Shown piece after piece: positions 1 to 5,313 of a stretch of DNA of 7,951 nt. Source of the DNA: Solirubrobacterales bacterium (GTDB lineage: Bacteria; Actinomycetota; Thermoleophilia; Solirubrobacterales; Solirubrobacteraceae); contig WQXW01000072.1 of the NCBI GenBank assembly GCA_009781575.1, positions 1 through 7,951 on the forward strand, given 5' to 3'. Made by a program: the position numbers and the translations under genes. Below the pieces are notes generated by a model. It saw nothing but the letters and a program-made list of their open reading frames with translations. It made no database searches and was not told where the DNA came from. Each line of letters opens with the position of its first letter. The stretch's first letter is position 1.

Positions 1-21
1 GACTTCAGGTGCACCGGCCGC

Positions 22-705
22 TCACCCGCCCGCCCGCTCGACGGCTTGCTCGACCGCCTCGCGCGCGGCCTCCTGCTCGGCCTGCTTCTTGGAGCGCCCG
101 CGGCCGCGGCCGAGCGTGCGCCCGCCGACCACCGCGGCCACGCCGAAGGTGCGCTGGTGGGGGGGACCGTCCTCCTCGGTGACCTCGTAGGTGACCTCCT
201 CGCCGCGGCGCGCCAGCAGCTCCTGCAGGGTGGACTTGAAGTCGAGTGGATGATCGAGCGCGCCGTCGACCTCCGGCGTGAACGCCTCCACCACCGCGGC
301 GGCGGTGCGCTCGTAGCCGGCGTGCAGATAACAGGCGCCGATCACCGCCTCCACCACCGATGCCAGCACGCGCTCGGTCTGCACGAGCACCGCCGTGCTC
401 GGCGCCGCGGTGCGCGGCGCGGCGTCGCGCAGACGCTCCGCCACGCCCAGCCGCTCGCCCACCGCGCGGCAGGAGGCGCCCGACACCGCCTGCGCGCGGA
501 TCTTGGTGAGCCGTCCCGCGCCGAAGCGCTCGGCCTCCAGGCGGGGGTACAGGTGGGTGGTGATCGCGAGCGCCAGCACGGAGTCGCCAAGAAAGGCGAG
601 GCGATCGTAGGAGTCGGAGCGCCGCTCGCTCCAGGAGGCGTGGGTGAACACCTGGCGCGCCAGCTCCCCCGGCAGCTCTTCCATCAGCTCGCCCAGCAGC
701 TTCAC
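22..705 (-). CDS. rnc: Ribonuclease III with atypical active site
   Basis: RNase III cuts double-stranded RNA, including rRNA precursors. The 227-residue protein has an RNase III domain (about 1-145: FTHASW, DRLAFLGDSVL at 34-44, LASVVEAVIGACYL at 114-127) and a dsRNA-binding domain (DFKSTLQELL at 155-164, GRSKKQAEQEAA at 203-214). Against E. coli residues, E38 is D34, E41 is A37, D45 is D41, D114 is S116 and E117 is E119; E65 also appears to be Ala. So two of the four metal-holding acidic residues (E41, D114) are missing while fold and RNA-binding motifs are intact. The GTG at 705 is chosen for its GGAGG seven bases upstream and its match to the family N-terminus; the open frame back to 846 begins inside the terminator. 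Whether it cuts RNA or only binds it is open. Confidence 0.92.
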   Translation of the reverse strand: MKLLGELMEELPGELARQVFTHASWSERRSDSYDRLAFLGDSVLALAITTHLYPRLEAERFGAGRLTKIRAQAVSGASCRAVGERLGVAERLRDAAPRTAAPSTAVLVQTERVLASVVEAVIGACYLHAGYERTAAAVVEAFTPEVDGALDHPLDFKSTLQELLARRGEEVTYEVTEEDGPPHQRTFGVAAVVGGRTLGRGRGRSKKQAEQEAAREAVEQAVERAGG

Positions 706-990
706 CGCGCGTCCTCCGCAAGTGAGCAGGTGGGGTTCTCGCTCCAGTCCGCCACCGAGGCCTCGCGCCGGCGCGCCGCCTCGAACACACCTGTCGCAGG
801 CGCCGTTGGGGGATTCAAAAAGAGGATTCGTTCCGCGCGGAACCAATCCTCAAAACAAAACACGCAACGGACGCTGCTCGACGACCGGCACCGCCGGGGC
901 GGGCGCGCGCCCGGGGTTCGAGCTGTGGGGCGATGGAACATTCGTCCCCCCAGAAGAGCCGCACCCAAAAAAGAACGCACCCCCGAGCTC
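706..990. other. Intergenic region between acpP and rnc
   Basis: About 285 bases with no gene I can support. It holds the terminator at 851-817, and T6 on the minus strand (972-967) shortly after the acpP stop with no good hairpin directly before it. A GC hairpin (1002-1018, stem CCCGGCG) lies inside the acpP tail. The 110 bases between the terminator and rnc should contain an rnc promoter, but I cannot point to convincing -35/-10 boxes. Confidence 0.6.
817..851 (-). terminator. Intrinsic terminator after acpP
   Basis: A hairpin of GAGGATT with AATCCTC, one G/G mismatch, then GTTCC with GGAAC around a GCGC loop (851-822), followed directly on the minus strand by TTTTT (821-817). It is the only clear stem-plus-T-run in the window and stands out as an AT-rich island. 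On the plus strand it is followed by an A-rich tract, so it should work only in the minus direction. It would end the yceD-rpmF-plsX-acpP transcript and separate it from rnc. Confidence 0.75.
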
Positions 991-1272
991 TCAGGGACAG
1001 CCCCGGCGCGGCGCCGGGCGGAACTCCGCCCAGCCCCCATGGGCGAGCACGAACTCCACCGCCTGGCCGACCGTGAGGATCCGCGCGGCCTGCTCGTCGG
1101 AGATGCGCACGCCGGCGCTGTCCTCCAGCTCCTGCACGAGCGTGTAGAGATCGAGCGAATCGGCCTCCAGATCCTCCTTGAACCGGGTGTTGTTGTGGAT
1201 CTGATCGGGGTTGACGTCGAGCTCATCGGCCAGGTGGGATCTGATCAGGTCGAATACCTGCTCGCGGGTCAT
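991..1272 (-). CDS. acpP: Acyl carrier protein
   Basis: ACP carries growing acyl chains on a phosphopantetheine arm for fatty acid synthesis and is the acyl donor for PlsX. The 93-residue protein has the four-helix ACP pattern: TREQVFDLIRSHLADELDV, the loop NNTRFKEDLEADSLDL with the modified serine S39 in ADSLDL, the acidic recognition helix LVQELEDSAGV (44-55) and a final helix ILTVGQAVEFVLAH (65-78). The residues after the serine (LYTLV in place of the common TVELV) and a 15-residue Trp/Pro/Arg-containing C-terminal tail are unusual. ATG 1272 is the only possible start, because in-frame TGA lies at 1305-1303 with no ATG, GTG or TTG between. There is no Shine-Dalgarno; initiation probably depends on ribosomes arriving from the overlapping 6-codon ORF. 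Confidence 0.93.
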   Translation of the reverse strand: MTREQVFDLIRSHLADELDVNPDQIHNNTRFKEDLEADSLDLYTLVQELEDSAGVRISDEQAARILTVGQAVEFVLAHGGWAEFRPAPRRGCP

Positions 1273-1289
1273 CGGCGCGCGCGGGTCAT
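1269..1289 (-). CDS. Possible 6-codon relay ORF immediately before acpP
   Basis: ATG ACC CGC GCG CGC CGA TGA encodes MTRARR. Its ATG overlaps the stop of the 29-codon ORF, and its TGA overlaps the acpP ATG at 1272, both as ATGA. It is one exact 17-bp repeat unit plus the four overlap bases. A product this short can only act through the ribosome movement it causes. Whether it is translated is unknown. Confidence 0.35.
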   Translation of the reverse strand: MTRARR

Positions 1290-1375
1290 CGGCACAGGCG
1301 GGTCATCGGAACAGGCGGGTGCTCGGCACGCGCGGTCATCGCAAAGCTCGGGGGTCGTCGCGACTGGGGGGTCAT
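1286..1375 (-). CDS. Possible 29-codon relay ORF between plsX and acpP
   Basis: An ATG at 1375 overlaps the plsX TGA as ATGA and opens 29 codons, starting MTPQSRRPPSF and ending PMTRLCR. They stop at a TGA that overlaps the next ATG (1289), again as ATGA. Two further in-frame ATGs at 1339 and 1306 come from other repeat units. No Shine-Dalgarno and no recognisable protein family are seen, and the peptide is probably not functional in itself. Its value would be to carry ribosomes from plsX towards acpP by termination-reinitiation. Translation is inferred, not shown. Confidence 0.4.
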   Translation of the reverse strand: MTPQSRRPPSFAMTARAEHPPVPMTRLCR

Positions 1376-2484
1376 CCGAACTCAGGCAGGCTAGCGGCCT
1401 GCGCGGACACGGGTGCGCGGCGAAGCGCCCCCTGCGCGGCCATGGCGGCGTGGCTGCGGCCGACCAGATCCTCGGCGGCGCCGCGCTCGGCGCGCAGAAT
1501 CGCGGCCTCGAAGCCGCGCGCGGAGAAGCGGCCGTGGGGGATCACCGCGAGGCGGCGCAGGCCGAGCAGGTAGGCGCCGCCCTGGCGCTCGGGGTCGATC
1601 TGCTGGCGCAGGCCGCCGAGCGAGGGCAACAGCAGCGCGCCGCCGAGCCGCGCGAGCGGGCCGGATCGCGCCCGCTGCCGGACCGCGGAGAGCACGGTCT
1701 GGGAGACGCCCTCGATCAGCTTCAGCGCGATGTTGCCGGTGAACCCGTCGGTCACCACGAGGTCGACCGCGCCGCTCACCACCTGGCCGCCCTCGATGTT
1801 GCCGGCGAACTCGAACGTCCCCGAGCGCGCGGCGATCGCGCGCAGCTCGGCGTGGGCCTCGACCACGGCGGCGCTGCCCCGCGTGGCCTCCTCGCCGTTG
1901 GACAGCAGCCCCACGCGCGGGCGGCGCACGCCCAGCATCACCTGTACCAGCGCGGCGCCCATGAAGGCGAACTGGACCAGGTGCTCGCGGCGCGCCTCCG
2001 CGCCGGCGCCCACGTCGATCAGCGTGACCGTGTGCGCCGGCACCGGCAGCGGCAGCGCCAGCGCCGGGCGGTAGATGCCGTTGGCGCGCCTGATGTTGAA
2101 CAGGCCCGCGGCCAGCGCGGCGCCGGTACCGCCGGCGCACACCAGCGCCTGCGCTTCGCCCGCCGCGACCGCGCGCGCGGCGCGCACGATCGAGGCCTCC
2201 GGCGTGGAGCGCGCCGCGCGGGCCGGGTCCTCGCTCTTGGCGATCGACACCGGCGCGTCCACCACCTCGACGCCGCCCCGCAGCGGCCCCGCAGTCGGCG
2301 CGCGATCGGCGGCCTGCGCCAGCTCGGCGGCCGGGCCGAACAGCAGCACGCGGGCGCCGCGGCGCGCGGCCGCCGCGGCGCCGGCCGCGACCTCGCGGGG
2401 GCCGCGATCGGCGCCGTTGGCGTCGACGGCTATCACCGGGCGCTGCTGGGGCTGGGCGGGTGGTGTGGGTGGGCGCTGGCCCAC
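1372..2484 (-). CDS. plsX: Phosphate acyltransferase PlsX
   Basis: PlsX converts acyl-ACP and phosphate into acyl-phosphate, the donor used by PlsY to begin phospholipid synthesis, and works at the inner face of the membrane. Family blocks in order: VIAVDANGADRGP (17-29), CAGGTGAALAAGLF (116-129), RPALALPLP (139-147), LIDVGAGAE (155-163), EHLVQFAFMG (167-176), PRVGLLSNGEEATRG (189-203), FAGNIEGG (226-233), DLVVTDGFTGNIALKLIEG (241-259) and GGAYLLGL (302-309). Several normally fixed positions differ: DAMGGD is DANGAD, SAGNTGAL is CAGGTGAAL and GANVD is GAGAE. At 370 residues it is slightly long, with a Pro/Gln-rich N-terminal extension and an Ala-rich tail. The start is GTG 2484, ten bases after rpmF, with a weak GGGA upstream. 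Its TGA stop overlaps an ATG that begins the mini-ORF relay leading to acpP. Confidence 0.92.
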   Translation of the reverse strand: MGQRPPTPPAQPQQRPVIAVDANGADRGPREVAAGAAAAARRGARVLLFGPAAELAQAADRAPTAGPLRGGVEVVDAPVSIAKSEDPARAARSTPEASIVRAARAVAAGEAQALVCAGGTGAALAAGLFNIRRANGIYRPALALPLPVPAHTVTLIDVGAGAEARREHLVQFAFMGAALVQVMLGVRRPRVGLLSNGEEATRGSAAVVEAHAELRAIAARSGTFEFAGNIEGGQVVSGAVDLVVTDGFTGNIALKLIEGVSQTVLSAVRQRARSGPLARLGGALLLPSLGGLRQQIDPERQGGAYLLGLRRLAVIPHGRFSARGFEAAILRAERGAAEDLVGRSHAAMAAQGALRRAPVSAQAASLPEFG

Positions 2485-2494
2485 TGGGGCGTCC

Positions 2495-2692
2495 CTACTC
2501 GTGCTCGTGACCGTGCGCGTGCGGCGTGAGCACCTCGCGACCGGCGTAGGTGCCGCAGACGGGGCACACGCGGTGCGGGCGGCGCGGGCTGTGGCAGCGC
2601 GGGCACTCGTTGACCGCCGGAGCGGTGATCCGGTGCTGCGCGCGGCGCTGGGCGGTGCGGCTGTGGGATTGCTTGCGCTTGGGGACGGCCAC
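2495..2692 (-). CDS. rpmF: 50S ribosomal protein L32 (zinc-binding form)
   Basis: L32 is a small protein of the large ribosomal subunit. The 65-residue product starts MAVPKRKQSHSRTAQRRAQ, the near-universal L32 opening, and has four cysteines in CPRC (30-33) and CPVC (43-46), so it is the zinc-binding C+ type. GTYAGREV (47-54) closes the conserved core. The last residues, PHAHGHEHE, add a histidine- and glutamate-rich tail beyond the usual end. The start is GTG, fixed by the conserved N-terminus, and has no clear Shine-Dalgarno. The stop TAG is ten bases before plsX, so both are probably on one mRNA with yceD. Confidence 0.97.
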   Translation of the reverse strand: MAVPKRKQSHSRTAQRRAQHRITAPAVNECPRCHSPRRPHRVCPVCGTYAGREVLTPHAHGHEHE

Positions 2693-2725
2693 GACTGCGC
2701 AAGGCTAGCGCACGCGGCGCGCGGG

Positions 2726-3244
2726 TCAGTCCAGATCGAGCTCGCGCAGCTTGGCCCACCGCGGATCGGGCGCGCGCTCGTGGGTGTGCCCGGGGCCGGC
2801 GTCGTTGAGATCGGCGGCGCATATCGGGCACAGGCCGGCGCACTCCTCGCGGCAGAGCACCCGCACGGGGAGGGCGAGCGCGAACGCGTCGTGCGCCCAG
2901 GCCTGCAGGTCGAGCGTGTCGCGCGCCACGTAGGGGCTGGACAGCTCCTCGCCGTCGCCCGGCAGGTCGACCTCGCGCGCCTGCACGTCCACCGTGGCGC
3001 GCGCGTCGTTCAGGCAGCACATGCAGGGTCCCGCCAGCGAGGCGTCGAATGTGAGCCGCAGCGCGTACCCCCGCCCGGCCACACGCGACACTTCCAGCGT
3101 CACCGCCACGGGATCGGGCTCGGCGGCGTAGCGCTGGCCGCCCAGCACGAGCGGCTCGATCCGCACGGCCAGCCGCAGGCGCCGCCCCTCGCCCGGCGCC
3201 AACCGCAGGCTCGCCAGATCGAGATCGTGGGTCAGCGCGGCCAC
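2726..3244 (-). CDS. yceD: DUF177 / YceD family zinc-binding protein
   Basis: A 172-residue protein of the YceD family, which is nearly always encoded directly upstream of rpmF and has been tied to 23S rRNA accumulation and ribosome assembly. Visible features are a CMCC cluster (C74, C76, C77), then CREECAGLCPICAADLN (131-147), the family's strongest signature with C131, C135, C139 and C142 arranged like a zinc site, and a terminal DPRWAKLREL (160-169) that is typical of full-length members. I take the GTG at 3244 as the start because it gives the usual length; GGGAG lies 13 bases upstream, a rather long spacing. The stop is 33 bases before rpmF. In mycobacteria the same gene sits beside sepIVA and rnc, so the ligase upstream here is an extra gene in an otherwise recognisable order. 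Confidence 0.92.
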   Translation of the reverse strand: MAALTHDLDLASLRLAPGEGRRLRLAVRIEPLVLGGQRYAAEPDPVAVTLEVSRVAGRGYALRLTFDASLAGPCMCCLNDARATVDVQAREVDLPGDGEELSSPYVARDTLDLQAWAHDAFALALPVRVLCREECAGLCPICAADLNDAGPGHTHERAPDPRWAKLRELDLD

Positions 3245-3318
3245 AGAGCCAGGCTAGCTCCCAGCGCCGCCGGTCGCCAGAAGGGCACGGGGAAGCCGAG
3301 GAGGGGCGGGAGCGCCGA

Positions 3319-3428
3319 GGCGGCGTGGGGGAGTTCTATTTCGGTTGCCTCTTCGATCCTCCCGATCACCGTGATCGGCGGAGCCCTCGATCGAAGTCGC
3401 AACCGAAATAGAACTCCCCCACGCCGCC
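3319..3428. repeat. Long nested inverted repeat (30-bp perfect arms) between ligase and yceD
   Basis: The bases 3319-3348 are the exact reverse complement of 3399-3428, a perfect 30-bp arm containing GAGTTCTATTTCGGTTGC. Inside it, after a 2x2 mismatch, CTTCGATC (3351-3358) pairs with GATCGAAG (3389-3396). Inside that, CCGATCAC (3362-3369) pairs with GTGATCGG (3371-3378). A transcript would fold into one long branchless rod of about 45 base pairs. It begins 15 nt after the ligase stop and ends 74 nt before yceD. The AT-rich patch TTCTATTTCGGTTG is unlike the surroundings. No T-run follows, no transposase is present and I see no flanking target-site duplication. It could be a REP/MITE-like repeat, an RNA processing or stability element, or a boundary between transcription units. 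Confidence 0.95.
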
Positions 3429-3442
3429 CCCCGCAGGACCAG

Positions 3443-5212
3443 TCAATCGGAGGCGATCAGCTCGCGCTTGAGCACCTTGCCGGTCGCGTTGCGGGGGAGC
3501 TCGTCGATGAACACCACCTCGCGCGGCACCTTGTAGCGGGCGAGGTTGGCCTTGACGTAGGCCTGCACCTCCTCGGCGTCCAGGCTCGAGCCGGCGTGGG
3601 GCACCACGAACGCCTTCAGCCGCTGGCCCCACTCGGGGTCGCGCACGCCCACTACCGCCGCGTCGTCGATCTCCACGTGGTCGTGCAGCAGGTCCTCGAC
3701 CTCGCGCGGGAACACGTTCTCGCCGCCCGACACGATCATCTCGTCGTCGCGGCCGTCCACGAAGAGGCGGCCGTGATCGTCGAGGTGGCCGGTGTCGCCG
3801 GTGCTCATCAGCCCGTCGATCACCTCCTTGTTGCCGCCACCGGTGTAGCCCTCGAACGACATCTCGTTGCCCGCGAAGATGCGCCCCACCTCACCGCGGG
3901 GCACCTCGTGGCCGCGCTCGTCGTAGAGGCGCACCACCGTGCCCCGCGGCGGGCGGCCCGCGGTGCCGGGCGCCGCGCGCAGGTCCTGGGGCGTGGCCAC
4001 CGTGGCGTAGGACACCTCGGTGGAGCCGTAAAGGTTGTAGATGTTCTCGCCAAACCGGTCCATCCAGGCGATCGCCAGCTCGCCCGGCAGCGCCGATCCC
4101 GACAGCGAGGTGATGCGCAGCGAGGAGAGGTCCAGGCCGGCCAGCGTCTCCTCCTCCAGCGCCAGGATCCGCTGGATCATGACCGGCACCGCCACCAGCA
4201 CCTGCGCGCGGTGGCGCTGCACCGCGCGCAGCGTCTGCACCGGGTCGAAGCGCCGGTGCAACACGATCGTGGACGCCGTGGGCAGGCTCAGGATGAAGTG
4301 GAAGAACCCCCACGAGTGGAACAGCGGCGCCGCGATCACCATGGTCTCGCGCGAGCGGAACGGGATCTTGTCGATCAGCGCCGCCAGCCCGAAGAGCCCG
4401 TTGGGGCTCGAGCGCTGCGCGCCCTTCGGCGTGCCCGTGGTGCCCGAGGTGAGGATCACGAAACGCGGCTTCTCCGCCGGCGGCTTCAGGTTGGCGTCGC
4501 CACTGTCCGCGATCAGCCCCTCGAGCGTGCGCTCCTCGCCCGTGGCGCCCGCCGCGCCGCCGGTGCCCGCGGCCCCGGCCGCGCCGCCCGAGCCAGCGCC
4601 GCCCGCGCCCGCGTCGGGGCCCGCGGCGCCCGCGTCGGGACCCGCGGCGCCCGCGCCGGCGCCCGGCGCGCGCTCGCTCCAGGCCACGATGCGCATCACG
4701 CCCGGATCGACACCCTCCAGCAGGCCGGCGAACTCCTCGTCGTACACCAGCGCCTTGGGCCGCTCGCGCGCCACCACGTCCACCAGCTGGGGGCCGGCGA
4801 AGGAGGTGTTGAGGTACAGCACGCTCGCGCCCAGCTTGGCCGCCGCCAGCGTGGCCTCCACGAAGCCGCGGTGGTTGCGGCACATGACGCCCACCCCGTC
4901 GCCCTGCGCGATGCCGATGCGCGCCAGCGAGCGCGCGAGCGCGTTGGTGCGGCGGTGCACCTGATCGAAGGTCAGCGCGCCCCGCTCGTCGATCAGCGCC
5001 GGCTCGTGGGGGTGGTGGATCGCCGCGTTGGTCGCGCCCGTCGCCGGCGAGGCGCCCCAGCGCACGAACGTCGCCCCCGCGCGCACCGCCCGGTCGGGGC
5101 GCATGCCCCCGATGATCCCCGCCTCGCGCAGCACCCGCAGCTCGAAGAGGTCGTCCTCGAGCTTGGTGCGGAGCGCGGCGGTCGCGTGCCTGAGCCTGGT
5201 GCTGTCGCGCAC
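3443..5212 (-). CDS. Long-chain-type fatty acyl-CoA ligase (ANL superfamily, FadD-like)
   Basis: A 589-residue adenylate-forming enzyme that would activate a carboxylic acid with ATP and join it to CoA. Motifs in order: P-loop ILTSGTTGTPKG (253-264), the A5 motif YGSTE (395-399), STGDTG (470-475), the hinge GRDDEMIVSGGENVFP (487-502), and the catalytic lysine K579 in PRNATGKVLKREL. An N-terminal helix region (1-50) precedes the AMP-binding domain, as in several actinobacterial FadD proteins. Substrate cannot be read from sequence; a medium- or long-chain fatty acid is a guess from overall similarity. Residues about 182-225 are almost pure Gly/Ala with two AAGPDAG repeats (21-bp direct repeat, 4611-4651), a loop expansion not typical of the family. 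The GTG start at 5212 has only a weak AGGG upstream. The gene sits between the sepIVA-like gene and yceD, with an unusual inverted-repeat element on each side. Confidence 0.93.
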   Translation of the reverse strand: MRDSTRLRHATAALRTKLEDDLFELRVLREAGIIGGMRPDRAVRAGATFVRWGASPATGATNAAIHHPHEPALIDERGALTFDQVHRRTNALARSLARIGIAQGDGVGVMCRNHRGFVEATLAAAKLGASVLYLNTSFAGPQLVDVVARERPKALVYDEEFAGLLEGVDPGVMRIVAWSERAPGAGAGAAGPDAGAAGPDAGAGGAGSGGAAGAAGTGGAAGATGEERTLEGLIADSGDANLKPPAEKPRFVILTSGTTGTPKGAQRSSPNGLFGLAALIDKIPFRSRETMVIAAPLFHSWGFFHFILSLPTASTIVLHRRFDPVQTLRAVQRHRAQVLVAVPVMIQRILALEEETLAGLDLSSLRITSLSGSALPGELAIAWMDRFGENIYNLYGSTEVSYATVATPQDLRAAPGTAGRPPRGTVVRLYDERGHEVPRGEVGRIFAGNEMSFEGYTGGGNKEVIDGLMSTGDTGHLDDHGRLFVDGRDDEMIVSGGENVFPREVEDLLHDHVEIDDAAVVGVRDPEWGQRLKAFVVPHAGSSLDAEEVQAYVKANLARYKVPREVVFIDELPRNATGKVLKRELIASD

Positions 5213-5313
5213 GCGCGCACCCTACTCAAAATGCGACCGCCAGCCACCGCGCGGATGGGGAGCGGGCGTTCGGCGTTGCGGGCAGCGCACGACGCCGGGC
5301 GGCAGTTGCGGTT
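5213..5313 (-). promoter_or_regulatory. Leader between palindrome array and acyl-CoA ligase; possible -10 box
   Basis: About 100 bases without a gene. On the minus strand TAGGGT (5224-5219) lies six bases before the GTG of the ligase, the spacing expected if it were a -10 element (TANNNT) for a leaderless transcript. The same bases could instead serve as a weak AGGG ribosome-binding site. No convincing -35 is visible. An imperfect hairpin (GGCGT with ACGCC, TGCG with CGCA, 2-nt bulge) spans about 5272-5296. Evidence is weak. Confidence 0.25.

Larger units (their letters stand above)
1264..1382. repeat. 17-bp tandem repeat carrying ATGACC, spanning the plsX-acpP junction
   Basis: On the minus strand the unit is close to CTGTGCCGATGACCCGC. 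Units occupy 1264-1280, 1281-1297, 1298-1314 and 1315-1331 at exactly 17 bp, then three more degenerate units of 16-18 bp run up to 1382. Five of the seven contain ATGACC (ATG at 1272, 1289, 1306, 1339 and 1375 on the minus strand). The outermost units include the end of plsX and the start of acpP, so the whole spacer is made of the repeat. Because 17 is 3n+2, a ribosome starting in one exact unit meets TGA overlapping the ATG of the next. This looks like slippage expansion of an original plsX/acpP ATGA overlap. Confidence 0.93.

Noticed and set aside
22..846. rnc start at 846 with a 47-residue extension
   Set aside because: It begins inside the terminator stem, the extra residues match nothing in the family, and GTG 705 has an excellent Shine-Dalgarno.
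927..949. Hairpin GGGGCGA...TCGTCCCC in the acpP-rnc gap
   Set aside because: Only seven pairs with a bulge and nothing else supporting function; expected by chance in sequence of this composition.
967..1018. Second terminator at the end of acpP (GC hairpin 1002-1018 and T6 at 972-967 on the minus strand)
   Set aside because: The hairpin and T-run are about 30 bases apart and the hairpin lies inside the coding tail, so it does not fit the usual arrangement.
46..2529. 827-codon open frame on the plus strand
   Set aside because: It lies antisense to rnc, acpP, rpmF and plsX, has Arg/Ala/Gly/His-rich shadow composition and no family motifs. High GC makes long antisense frames common.
3319..3428. 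Insertion sequence or complete MITE
   Set aside because: No transposase is present and no target-site duplication is visible at the borders. A MITE-like origin stays possible but needs genome-wide copies.
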